64,000 nucleotides of DNA from Achromobacter deleyi. GTDB lineage: Bacteria; Pseudomonadota; Gammaproteobacteria; Burkholderiales; Burkholderiaceae_B. A model generated the notes under the pieces. That model saw nothing but the letters and a program-made list of their open reading frames with translations. It ran no database searches and had not been told where the DNA came from. Shown here piece by piece: positions 1 to 7,629 of the stretch; the first letter of the stretch is position 1; each line of letters starts with the position of its first letter. The position numbers and the translations under genes were made by a program. The stretch spans positions 4,712,001 through 4,776,000 of the forward strand of contig NZ_CP065997.1 in NCBI RefSeq assembly GCF_016127315.1. Reading direction: 5' to 3'.

Positions 1-919
1 CGGCGTCGAGCCGGTCAAGCAGGCCAACAAGGACACCGACATCACCTGGCCGCTGTCGATGCGCTGGCCGCTGGGCGTGTGGCGCTGGATGTTCGCGCCC
101 GACGTCGTCACCGCGCCGGTCACCGCCCCGGCCAGCGAGGCCGACAAGGTGGCGCTGCTGCGCGGCCAGTACCTGGTCGAAGGCCTGGGCCATTGCAGCA
201 CCTGCCATACCCCGCGCGGTTTCGCCTTGCAGGAAAAGGCGCTGACCGACGCCGACGGCTCGGCCTTCCTGTCCGGCGGCGTGGTCGAAGGCTGGCTCGC
301 CAAGAACCTGCGCGGCGACATGACCGACGGCCTGGGCAGCTGGAGCAAGGAAGACATCGCCGCCTTCCTGAAGTCCGGCCGCAACGGCCATTCGGCCGCG
401 TTCGGCGGCATGGCGCAGGTGGTGCAGGACAGCACCCAGCACCTGACCGACGCCGACGTCAACGCCATCGCGGTGTACCTGAAGAGCCTGCCGCCGGTGA
501 ACAAGAACGCCACCAAGCCGCTCGCCTACAACGACACCGTGGCGCAGGCCCTGCGCACCGGCAAGGATACGAGCGACGGCGCCATGACGTTCCTGAACAA
601 CTGCGCGGCCTGCCACCGCAGCACCGGCAAGGGCTATGCGGAAACGTTCCCGCAGCTGGCCTTGAGCTCGACCGTGAACTCGGCCGACCCCGCGTCGCTG
701 ATCCACATCGTGCTCAAGGGCGCGCAGATGCCGGGCACCTCGGCCGCGCCGACGGCTTACGCCATGCCGGGCTTCGACTGGCGCCTGACCGACAAGGAGG
801 TCGCCGACGTGGTGACCTTCGTGCGCTCCAGCTGGGGCAACGAAGGCGCCGCGGTGAGCGCGTCGGATGTGGCCAAGGTGCGCAAGGAAGTGGGCGCGGC
901 CAAGGCGCCGGCGCGGTAA
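1..919 (+). CDS. Multiheme cytochrome c, C-terminal part (dehydrogenase electron-transfer subunit)
   Basis: This frame is open from the left edge of the window, so the 5' end of the gene lies outside; the internal ATG at 59 is not the real start. The visible ~306 residues carry two c-type haem motifs, CSTCH (near base 195) and CAACH (near base 602). The layout matches the last two domains of the three-haem cytochrome subunits of membrane alcohol and gluconate dehydrogenases, so a first haem probably lies upstream (inference). Such proteins are exported and pass electrons from a periplasmic dehydrogenase to the respiratory chain. The catalytic partner would be to the left. A similar haem-domain pair occurs in the nicB product at 37113-39995. 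A strong terminator follows 40 bases after the stop. Confidence 0.85.
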   Translation, partial: GVEPVKQANKDTDITWPLSMRWPLGVWRWMFAPDVVTAPVTAPASEADKVALLRGQYLVEGLGHCSTCHTPRGFALQEKALTDADGSAFLSGGVVEGWLAKNLRGDMTDGLGSWSKEDIAAFLKSGRNGHSAAFGGMAQVVQDSTQHLTDADVNAIAVYLKSLPPVNKNATKPLAYNDTVAQALRTGKDTSDGAMTFLNNCAACHRSTGKGYAETFPQLALSSTVNSADPASLIHIVLKGAQMPGTSAAPTAYAMPGFDWRLTDKEVADVVTFVRSSWGNEGAAVSASDVAKVRKEVGAAKAPAR

Positions 920-960
920 TCGCCCGGCCGCGGGCCGGCTGGCCCGCGTCGCCCCATTTG

Positions 961-992
961 AATTCGCCCGATTCGTCGGGCGAATTTTTTTT
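961..992 (+). terminator. Rho-independent terminator after the cytochrome c gene
   Basis: A perfect 11-bp stem (961-971 with 976-986) closed by a TTCG tetraloop is followed directly by a run of T. It ends the transcript of the cytochrome c gene. Confidence 0.9.
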
Positions 993-1162
993 GGGGTTCG
1001 AGGCGCGGACCCGCGCACGACGGACGGTCCGTGGCGCACTCGCCGCCCATTGGCGTTATCGCGTAGACTTCAAGCCGCACCGTCCGCAATGCCCGGGCCG
1101 AGGCTCCTTTCCCGCGTCGCCGGGCACGGCGAACCCGTACATCACCTGGAGAACTTCCCAAC

Positions 1163-1834
1163 ATGATGCGTCCTCTGCTCTTGGCGGCATCGCTGGCCGT
1201 GGCCGGCAGCGCCACGGCGGCACCTTCCTTCAACTGCGCCAAGGCCGGCACGCCGGTCGAGAAAGCGATTTGCGCCAACTCGGCGCTGGCGGATCAGGAT
1301 GCGGCGATCGCGCGGCAATACAAGGATGTGCGGGAAAAACTGGATGCCGAGGCGGCCAAGTCGCTGACCGCCGATCAGCGCTATTTCCTGGGCATGCGGG
1401 ACAGGGTCTATGAGGCGCCTTTCTCGCAGAGCACGCCCGTCAAGGAAATGGCCACCTTCATGCGTTCGCGCCTGGCTTTGCTGAAGGCCATCAATCCGCG
1501 TCCGGCCGCCGGCTTCGTCGGCAAGTGGCGCAACATCGAGGGCGAGATCGAGATCACGCAAGGCGCCAACGGCCAGTTGGCCGTGGCGGTCAGTTCGTGG
1601 ATGCCTTACTACGGCAACTGGGTGTGCGACCTGAGCGGCAACGCGGTGGTCGATGGCGACAGCCTGAAAGTGACCTACAAGGACGGTCCCCCCTGGGTCC
1701 TGACGCTGACGCGGCGTGGCGCCGTGCTGGTGGCGCGGGAAACGGCGCCCCCCGGCAGCCCCGACGACGGCTCCGGCCCGCCTTACTGCGGCCACAAGGG
1801 CAGCGTGGCCGGCGACTGGTTCGCGGCGCGCTGA
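1163..1834 (+). CDS. Secreted LprI-like (DUF1311) protein
   Basis: 223 residues. The first ~19 residues are a typical Sec signal peptide ending in ATAA. Residues ~24-95 fit the lysozyme-inhibitor LprI/DUF1311 family: FNCAKAGTPVEKAICANSALADQD has the family's spaced cysteines and the 'L..D..I...Y' helix. The remaining ~120 residues look like a beta-rich domain with two further cysteines, which I cannot assign. Expected location is the periplasm or outside the cell. LprI of Mycobacterium inhibits lysozyme, but most DUF1311 proteins are uncharacterised, so that role is not claimed here. The gene stands alone and converges on the lipoprotein gene at 1850, only 15 bases away. Confidence 0.75.
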   Translation: MMRPLLLAASLAVAGSATAAPSFNCAKAGTPVEKAICANSALADQDAAIARQYKDVREKLDAEAAKSLTADQRYFLGMRDRVYEAPFSQSTPVKEMATFMRSRLALLKAINPRPAAGFVGKWRNIEGEIEITQGANGQLAVAVSSWMPYYGNWVCDLSGNAVVDGDSLKVTYKDGPPWVLTLTRRGAVLVARETAPPGSPDDGSGPPYCGHKGSVAGDWFAAR

Positions 1835-1840
1835 CGCGCC

Positions 1841-1859
1841 TCGCCAGGCTCACTGGCGA
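1841..1859. terminator. Small hairpin between convergent genes
   Basis: The 7-bp stem TCGCCAG/CTGGCGA with a 5-base loop lies between two convergent genes and overlaps the last codons of the lipoprotein gene. There is no T-run, so termination is only suggested by position. Confidence 0.35.
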
Positions 1860-2092
1860 TTGATCAGGTTCTGCGTGTCCTGGATGAACCAGGGCAGGTT
1901 CAGGCGTTCTCCCTCGCCGGTCTGGATGTTCAGGCGTTGGTCCGGGGCGCTGGTCGTGCCCTGCGTGGCCGCGGGAGGGCGGCTGCGATAGTCCAGATCC
2001 GTGCCGCGGGCCGGCGGGTTGGCGCAGGCGGCGAGCGATGCGCACGTGATCGCGGCGAGGATCGGGCGCAGTGCCAGGCGAAGGGTAGTCAT
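1850..2092 (-). CDS. Small lipoprotein of unknown function
   Basis: 80 residues. The N-terminus is basic, then hydrophobic, and ends in the lipobox LAAC, with the lipidated cysteine at about residue 23. The mature part is short (~57 residues), polar and proline-rich, with no domain I recognise; the end reads LPWFIQDTQNLINRQ. Predicted to be exported and lipid-anchored. It is monocistronic: the gene to its right on the same strand (GNAT, 2183-2698) is 90 bases upstream. The function is unknown. Confidence 0.7.
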   Translation of the reverse strand: MTTLRLALRPILAAITCASLAACANPPARGTDLDYRSRPPAATQGTTSAPDQRLNIQTGEGERLNLPWFIQDTQNLINRQ

Positions 2093-2182
2093 GATGCACG
2101 GTTCCTGCTGGTGGCACGGGCCGGCGTGCCGGACGATGAAGGCCTCTCAGGCATACCTTACCCGCAAACCGGGCGCGCGTCG

Positions 2183-2698
2183 CTAGACCGGCCGCTCGTA
2201 GCGGCGCGCCTGCACCTCGATGCCGCCGATGTGGTCGGTTTCGGTGCCGGTGTTGCGCCAGCCCTGCCGCTCGTAGAAGTCGATGGCGCGGGTGTTGCCT
2301 TCGAGCGCATACAGATATAGCCGCGATGCGCCGCGGGCGCGGGCCCAGGCCTCGGCGCGCGTCACCATCAGCTTGCCGGCGCCGGTGCCCTGGTAGGGGG
2401 GTAGCACGTGCAGGTTGTCCAGCAGCACTTCGCCGGGGTGGTCGTGTTCCTGCTTGACGCAGACGAAGCCGATCGGCTGGCCGTCCTGTTCGGCGATGAA
2501 CACGGCCTGCGCGTCGGTGTTGGCCTCGCGCATCTGGTCCTGCCAGTGCACCATGCGGTTGTCCGCCAGGCCGGCGTCGAGAAAGCCGTCCGGCAGCAGG
2601 CCGCGGTAAGTGACCGCCCAGCTGGCCGCGTGCATGGCGGCGATGGCGTCGGCGTCGCGGGCGGTGGCCTGGCGCAGGGTGACGGCGGGGCTGGGCAT
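2183..2698 (-). CDS. GNAT-family N-acetyltransferase
   Basis: 171 residues, full length for the GCN5-related N-acetyltransferase fold. The acetyl-CoA pyrophosphate loop is QGTGAG at residues 103-108, preceded by the beta-4 strand LLDNLHVLPPY and followed by a helix. The C-terminal part contains NTRAIDFYERQGW, the usual beta-5/alpha-4 segment. The substrate cannot be predicted. It is transcribed away from the leader and kinase unit; its upstream region (2699-2764) lies back-to-back with the leader promoter. Confidence 0.85.
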   Translation of the reverse strand: MPSPAVTLRQATARDADAIAAMHAASWAVTYRGLLPDGFLDAGLADNRMVHWQDQMREANTDAQAVFIAEQDGQPIGFVCVKQEHDHPGEVLLDNLHVLPPYQGTGAGKLMVTRAEAWARARGASRLYLYALEGNTRAIDFYERQGWRNTGTETDHIGGIEVQARRYERPV

Positions 2699-2764
2699 GG
2701 ATTCCTTCGTGTCGATGGGAGGTGGCTCGGCGCTCGGATGGCGCGTCCATTGTGCCGGATGAGT

Positions 2765-2793
2765 TTGACAGGTTTGGCGGCGTCCAGCATGAT
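2765..2793 (+). promoter_or_regulatory. Sigma70-type promoter of the leader transcript
   Basis: TTGACA at 2765-2770 is a perfect -35 box. After a 17-base spacer comes CATGAT at 2788-2793, 4 of 6 matches to TATAAT. Transcription would start about 7 bases later, at or near A2800, which is the first base of the leader ATG. The transcript would therefore be leaderless or nearly so. Confidence 0.6.
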
Positions 2794-2799
2794 CGTGCC

Positions 2800-2862
2800 A
2801 TGAACCGTCCGCACCGCTCGTCCGCCCTGATTATTACCACCGCTGGGACCTCGGTGGGTTAG
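2800..2862 (+). CDS. Putative leader peptide with Ile-Ile-Thr-Thr control codons
   Basis: Twenty codons from ATG 2800 to TAG 2860 encode MNRPHRSSALIITTAGTSVG. Consecutive ATT ATT ACC ACC codons (2830-2841) sit where control codons lie in amino-acid attenuators. There is no Shine-Dalgarno sequence; the predicted transcription start coincides with the ATG, so a leaderless mRNA is implied. The peptide overlaps the first two pairing segments of the attenuator (see 2837-2909). An Ile/Thr-responsive leader would normally precede thr or ilv genes, but here the next gene is a P-loop kinase. Seen: the ORF, the codons and the folds. Inferred: translation and function. Confidence 0.5.
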   Translation: MNRPHRSSALIITTAGTSVG

Positions 2863-2909
2863 CGCGCGTCGGATCATCGCTACATCAACCCGCCAATGGC
2901 GGGTTTTTT
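2837..2909 (+). promoter_or_regulatory. Candidate transcription attenuator (segments 1-4)
   Basis: Four segments can pair in mutually exclusive ways. Segments 1 and 2: CCACCG (2837-2842) with CGGTGG (2852-2857). Segments 2 and 3: GGTGGGTT (2853-2860) with AACCCGCC (2887-2894), 8 bp with one G-U pair, an antiterminator. Segments 3 and 4: AACCCGCC with GGCGGGTT (2898-2905), the terminator. A ribosome paused on the Ile/Thr codons would mask segment 1 and favour 2:3; one that reaches the stop codon at 2860 would mask segment 2 and favour termination. Confidence 0.5.
2887..2909 (+). terminator. Intrinsic terminator downstream of the leader peptide
   Basis: A perfect 8-bp GC-rich stem (2887-2894 with 2898-2905) with a 3-base loop is followed by a run of T to 2909. 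It lies 24 bases after the leader stop codon and 36 bases before the kinase start codon. Confidence 0.85.
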
Positions 2910-2945
2910 GTTGGCCCGCCCCATGGTTTCTTCCCGAGGCTGTCC

Positions 2946-3458
2946 ATGCAATCGAACGCGTCTTCCGTGTCATCTTCCGCCGAACCCATGCTGCATTTCC
3001 TCTGCGGCAAGATCGGCGCCGGCAAGTCCACCCTGGCGGCGCGACTGGCGTCGCGGCCGCGCACCTTGCTGATCAGCGAGGACGCCTGGCTGGCGGCGTT
3101 GTATCCCGGCGAGATCCGCGAGGTGGCCGACTATGCCCGCTGCGCCGGCCGCCTGCGCCAGGCGATGGCCGGCCACGTGGCCGCGCTGGTCGCGGCCGGA
3201 TTGTCGGTGGTGCTGGATTTCCCGGCCAACACCCGCGCCAGCCGCGCCTGGCTGCGCGAGGTGGCGCAGGCCGCCGGCTGCCGCCACCAGCTGCATTTCC
3301 TCGACCTGCCCGATGATGTCTGCAAGGCGCGGCTGCGCGCGCGCAACGAATCCGGCACGCATCCGTTCACGACCAGCGAGGCGCAGTACGACGCGATCAC
3401 GGCGTATTTCGTGGCGCCGCGGGACGACGAAGGGTTCGAGATCGTGCGGCACGCATAG
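2946..3458 (+). CDS. P-loop AAA-type kinase / ATP-binding protein
   Basis: 170 residues. Walker A is GKIGAGKST at residues 21-29. The rest has the pattern of small nucleotide- or amide-kinase-like P-loop proteins: SEDAWLA after beta-2, VVLDFPANT as a Walker B-like strand, and RLRARNESGTHPF as an arginine-rich lid. The physiological substrate is unknown. The start at 2946 has GAGG 7 bases upstream; ATG 2988, just before MLHFLCGK, is an alternative that would remove a poorly conserved N-terminus. It is the only gene directly downstream of the attenuator, so any regulation by the leader would act on it. Confidence 0.75.
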   Translation: MQSNASSVSSSAEPMLHFLCGKIGAGKSTLAARLASRPRTLLISEDAWLAALYPGEIREVADYARCAGRLRQAMAGHVAALVAAGLSVVLDFPANTRASRAWLREVAQAAGCRHQLHFLDLPDDVCKARLRARNESGTHPFTTSEAQYDAITAYFVAPRDDEGFEIVRHA

Positions 3459-3534
3459 GTACAAGCCGAGGGTTGTGGGGGCGGGGCGGCCTGCTATGAT
3501 TACTGGATAAATAAACAGTCATTCGTTCCGGCCG

Positions 3535-5271
3535 ATGTTGCCCCCGCACCGCTACTACTACCTGCACAACTTCCAGCGCGCCCTGGCGTGGGTCGGCGCG
3601 CGCTACGCCGATCTGCTGGATGACCACGAACGCCTTTTCATGGCGGACTTCGCGGCCTTGCCACAGGCCTCGCAGGCGCTGCTGGTGCGCATGCTGATGC
3701 GGCGCGGGCCGTGGTTCCGCGCCAGCCGGCTGGTCTACGAGGAAATCCCGGCCACGGCCGAGGCCGCCGCGCCGCTGCTGGCGCTGGGGTGGCTGGATGC
3801 CGACAGCCCCATGACGCTGGACGAATTGTTCGCGCTGCATACGCGTCCCGAGCTCGACCGGCTGTTCGCCGCCACGCCGGTCAAGGGCGCGGGACGCAAG
3901 GCGGATCTGCTGGAAGCGTTGCGCGCTCGCCATCCGGACGCCCGCGCCTACGCGTGCTGGGTGGCCGGCGGGGCGCACCTGGGCGGCGAGTCCGCGGCGC
4001 GCGGCGACGCCCCGGTCGACCCCGCCTGGCGCGTCGCGGTCACCGACCTGTGCGAGCGCTTGCGCCTGATGTTCTTCGGCAACCTGCACCAGGGCTGGTC
4101 GGAGTTCGTGCTGGCCGACCTGGGCGTGTTCCAGTACGAAACGGTGCCGTTCGAGCCTTCTTCGCGGGCCTTCCAGACGCGGCAAGACGTGGACCGCTAC
4201 CTGGCCCTGCATGCCTGCCGCCAGGCGCTCGATGATGGCCTGGACGTCGATGCGCTGTTGCAGGCGGTGGCCGACTGCGCCAGCGGCAACGCCTGGCTGG
4301 AAAAGCGCCGCGCCAAGGTGCTGCTGCGCCTGGGGCAGGCCTGCGAGCGGGCCCAGGATTGGGAGGCGGCGCAACGGGTGTACACGCTGTGCGCCTATCC
4401 CGGCGCGCGTCATCGCCGCATCCGCGTGTATGAACGCATGGCGCGCTTCGACGAGGCGCTGGCGCTGGCCCTGCAGGCCGAGGCCCGGCCCGAGAGCGAG
4501 GAAGAAACCCAGCGCCTGGCGCGCATGCTGCCGCGCCTGCGCCGCAAGCTGGGGCAGGCCGCGCCGCGCGGCGCGGCCGCGCCGGTGTCCCGGTTCGACC
4601 TGGAACTCGCGCGGCCCGCGCCGCCGATGGCGGTGGAATTCGCCGCGCGCGATCACCTGCACCGCGACGCCGCGCCGGTCCACTACGTCGAGAACACGCT
4701 GATCAATTCATTGTTCGGACTGCTGTGCTGGCCGGCCGTGTTCGCGCCGCTGCCGGGCGCGTTCTTCCATCCGTTCCAGCGCGGGCCGGCCGACCTGGAC
4801 GCGCCCGATTTCCACGCGCGGCGCGAAGCGCTGTTCGCCGCCTGCCTGGCGCAGCTGGACACGGGCGAGTATCGCGCCACGATCCGCCAGCGCTACGCCG
4901 ACAGGCAGGGCGTGCAGTCGCCGTTCGTGTTCTGGGGTGCGCTCGACGAACCGCTGCTCGAGCGGGCGCTGGACCACCTGCCGCCTGCGCACCTGAAGCT
5001 GTTCTTCCTGCGGCTGCTGCGCGACGTCAAGGCCAACCGCTCGGGGCTGCCGGACCTGATCCGCTTTTGCCCGGAGGCGCCCGGCTACGAGCTCATCGAG
5101 ATCAAGGGGCCGGGCGACAAGCTGCAGGACAACCAGATCCGCTGGCTGGCGTATTGCGCCGACCATGGCGTGCCGGTGCGCGTCTGCCATGTCAGCTGGC
5201 GCGAGCCGGCGTCTTCATCGCTGGCGGATGGCTCGTCGCATGGCGCTTGCCCGGACGCGTCCGCGCCATGA
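3535..5271 (+). CDS. FAN1-type structure-specific nuclease with VRR-NUC domain
   Basis: 578 residues, the size of bacterial FAN1 homologues. The C-terminal VRR-NUC domain carries the PD-(D/E)XK motif: GLPD with D507, then ELIEIKGPGD with E522 and K524, and Q532 in the next helix. The N-terminal ~400 residues are helical, with TPR-like repeats in the middle, as in FAN1. FAN1 enzymes cut 5' flaps and branched DNA and act in repair of interstrand crosslinks. The stop overlaps the next start in ATGA (5268-5271), so translation of the helicase is probably coupled to it. The ATG at 3535 has no clear ribosome-binding site and follows an AT-rich stretch (3500-3520) that may hold the promoter. Confidence 0.85.
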   Translation: MLPPHRYYYLHNFQRALAWVGARYADLLDDHERLFMADFAALPQASQALLVRMLMRRGPWFRASRLVYEEIPATAEAAAPLLALGWLDADSPMTLDELFALHTRPELDRLFAATPVKGAGRKADLLEALRARHPDARAYACWVAGGAHLGGESAARGDAPVDPAWRVAVTDLCERLRLMFFGNLHQGWSEFVLADLGVFQYETVPFEPSSRAFQTRQDVDRYLALHACRQALDDGLDVDALLQAVADCASGNAWLEKRRAKVLLRLGQACERAQDWEAAQRVYTLCAYPGARHRRIRVYERMARFDEALALALQAEARPESEEETQRLARMLPRLRRKLGQAAPRGAAAPVSRFDLELARPAPPMAVEFAARDHLHRDAAPVHYVENTLINSLFGLLCWPAVFAPLPGAFFHPFQRGPADLDAPDFHARREALFAACLAQLDTGEYRATIRQRYADRQGVQSPFVFWGALDEPLLERALDHLPPAHLKLFFLRLLRDVKANRSGLPDLIRFCPEAPGYELIEIKGPGDKLQDNQIRWLAYCADHGVPVRVCHVSWREPASSSLADGSSHGACPDASAP

Positions 5272-7538
5272 CCTACACCGTCGCGGTGCGTGCACTCTGC
5301 GAATTCACGGCCCGCGCGGGCGACCTTGACCTGCGCTTCACGCCCGCGCCCAGCGGCCTGGAGGGCATGGCCGGCCACGCCGCCGTGACAGGCCGGCGCG
5401 GGCCCGCCTACGAAACCGAAGTGGCGCTGACCGGGCAATACGACAACCTGCTGGTGCGCGGCCGCGCCGACGGCTACGACCCGGTCGCCAACCAGCTCGA
5501 AGAGATCAAGACCTACCGCGGCCGGCTCGACAGCGTGCGCGACAACCATCGCGCCGCCCATTGGGCCCAGGCGCGGGTCTACGGCCACCTGTTGTGCCAG
5601 GCGCGCGGCCTGGCGCAGATCCGCGTGGCGCTGGTGTACTTCAACGTCGCCACCGAGGAAGAGACCGTGCTGACCGAGAGCCGCGACGCGGCCTGGCTGG
5701 CGGCCTTCTTCCACGAACAATGCGACCGCTTCCTGGCGTGGTCGCGCACCGAACTGGCGCACCGCCAGGCGCGCGACGCGGCGCTGGAAAAGCTGGCGTT
5801 CCCGTATGGCGAGTTCCGCAGCGGCCAGCGCGAGCTGGCGGTGTCGGTGTACCGCACGGCGCGCGACGGTCGCTGCCTGATGGCGCAGGCGCCCACCGGC
5901 ATCGGCAAGACGCTGGGCACCTTGTTTCCGCTGCTCAAGGCCGGCCCGGGCACCGGGCTGGACAAGGTGTTCTTCCTGGCGGCCAAGGGGTCGGGGCGCG
6001 GGCTGGCGCTGGCCGCGCTGGATACGCTGAACGCGCAGCCCGCCGCGCCCGGCCTGCGGGTGCTGGACCTGCAGGCGCGCGACAAGACCTGCGAGCATCC
6101 CGACAAGGCCTGCCACGGCGATTCCTGCCCGCTGGCGCAGGGCTTCTACGACCGCCTGCCGGCCGCGCGCGAGACGGCGCTGGCCCAGCCGCGGCTGGAC
6201 GCGCCGGCGGTGCGCGCCGCGGCCCGCGCCCACCAGGTATGTCCGTACTACCTGTCGCAGGAATTGATCCGCTGGAGCGACGTGGTGGTGGGCGACTACA
6301 ACTACTACTACGACGCCACCGCCATGCTGCACGCGCTGACGCAGGCGCACCAATGGAAGGTGGCGGTGCTGGTGGACGAGGCGCACAACCTGGTCGACCG
6401 CGCGCGCCGCATGTATACCGGCGAATTGAACCAGCTGGCGCTGGCGGCGGCGCGCCAGGCCGCGCCCAAGGCGCTGAAAAAGCCGCTGGACGGCCTGCAG
6501 CGTTCCTGGACCGCGCTCAACAAGAAGCAGGCCGAGCCGTACCAGGCCTACGACGAGGCGCCGGCCGGCGTGCTGGCGGCGGTGCAGAAGGCGGTGGCCG
6601 CCATCACTGACTACCTGGGCGAGGCGCCGCTGGCGCAGGAAGATCCGGTGCTGGCGTTCTATTTCGAGGCGCTGCATTTCATGCGGCTGGCCGAGCAGTT
6701 CGGGCCGCACGCGCTGTTCGACGTGACGCTGGCCGCAGGCGGGGCGCGCGGCGCCAAGACGCCGCCGTCCACGCTGTGCGTGCGCAACGTGGTGCCAGCG
6801 TCGTACCTGGCGGCGCGGCATGCGGCAGCGCACGCGACCGTGCTGTTTTCCGGCACGTTGAGTCCGCAGCAGTTCTATCGCGACACCCTGGGCCTGCCGG
6901 CCGAGGCGGCCTGGATCGACGTGGCCGCGCCGTTCCAGGCCGAGCAATTGGCGGTCAAGGTGGTTGGCCATGTCTCGACCCGCTACCGCGACCGAGAACG
7001 CTCGCTCGAACCGATCACCGACCTGATCGCCGACCAGTACGCGCGCCGGCCGGGCAACTACCTGGGTTTCCTGAGCAGCTTCGACTATCTGCGGCAGGTG
7101 GCCGACCTGATGCGCTCGCGTCATCCGCAGGTCCCGATCTGGCTGCAGACGCCAGGCATGGACGAGGCCGGCCGCGCCGCCTTCCTGGGGCGCTTCACGG
7201 AAAGCGGGCAGGGCGTGGGTTTCGCGGTCCTGGGCGGCGCTTTCTCCGAGGGCGTGGACCTGCCCGGCAAACGGCTGATCGGCGCCTTCATCGCCACCCT
7301 GGGGCTGCCGCAGGTCAATGCCGTCAACGAGAACATCAAGCGCGCGATGGAGCGGCGCTACGGCGAAGCGCAGGGCTACGACTACACCTACCTCTATCCC
7401 GGCATGCAGAAGGTGGTGCAGGCGGCGGGCCGCGTCATCCGCACCGAGCAGGACGTGGGCACGGTGCACCTGATCGATGACCGCTATCGCCGCGCCAAGG
7501 TGCGTAACCTGCTGCCGAGCTGGTGGCGGGTGGATTGA
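5268..7538 (+). CDS. XPD/DinG-like Fe-S DNA helicase with N-terminal PD-(D/E)XK nuclease-like domain
   Basis: 756 residues from ATG 5268. Residues ~45-160 resemble a Cas4/RecB-type nuclease: GRADGYD with D68, LEEIK with E79 and K81, and WAQARVYG with Q101. Superfamily 2 helicase motifs follow: Walker A APTGIGKT (208-215) and DEAH (370-373). Between them are four cysteines, C275, C282, C287 and C325, spaced as in the iron-sulfur domain of XPD, Rad3 and DinG. Near the C-terminus, GAFSEGVDLPGKRLIG and QAAGRVIRTEQD are helicase motifs V and VI. Expected role: 5'-3' unwinding of damaged or branched DNA. The 4-base overlap with the FAN1 gene argues that nuclease and helicase work on the same substrate. 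The same frame is open upstream to 4725, but that part lies over the FAN1 gene. Confidence 0.88.
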   Translation: MTYTVAVRALCEFTARAGDLDLRFTPAPSGLEGMAGHAAVTGRRGPAYETEVALTGQYDNLLVRGRADGYDPVANQLEEIKTYRGRLDSVRDNHRAAHWAQARVYGHLLCQARGLAQIRVALVYFNVATEEETVLTESRDAAWLAAFFHEQCDRFLAWSRTELAHRQARDAALEKLAFPYGEFRSGQRELAVSVYRTARDGRCLMAQAPTGIGKTLGTLFPLLKAGPGTGLDKVFFLAAKGSGRGLALAALDTLNAQPAAPGLRVLDLQARDKTCEHPDKACHGDSCPLAQGFYDRLPAARETALAQPRLDAPAVRAAARAHQVCPYYLSQELIRWSDVVVGDYNYYYDATAMLHALTQAHQWKVAVLVDEAHNLVDRARRMYTGELNQLALAAARQAAPKALKKPLDGLQRSWTALNKKQAEPYQAYDEAPAGVLAAVQKAVAAITDYLGEAPLAQEDPVLAFYFEALHFMRLAEQFGPHALFDVTLAAGGARGAKTPPSTLCVRNVVPASYLAARHAAAHATVLFSGTLSPQQFYRDTLGLPAEAAWIDVAAPFQAEQLAVKVVGHVSTRYRDRERSLEPITDLIADQYARRPGNYLGFLSSFDYLRQVADLMRSRHPQVPIWLQTPGMDEAGRAAFLGRFTESGQGVGFAVLGGAFSEGVDLPGKRLIGAFIATLGLPQVNAVNENIKRAMERRYGEAQGYDYTYLYPGMQKVVQAAGRVIRTEQDVGTVHLIDDRYRRAKVRNLLPSWWRVD

Positions 7539-7629
7539 ACGCGGCGTCCCATGGTGCCGTGCGCCGCGGCATGGCCGGCGGCGGCCAGGCGCCGGCGCGG
7601 CGTGCCCTGGCGATGAAGGCGGCTGGCGC

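Noticed and set aside
4725-5267. Upstream extension of the helicase frame
   Set aside because: It overlaps the FAN1 nuclease domain; the ATGA junction at 5268 is the natural start.
5085-7469. Long open frame antisense to the helicase gene (794 codons)
   Set aside because: High GC content leaves few stops in this frame; its composition is rich in Arg, His and Gln with no domain, and the opposite strand carries a clear helicase.
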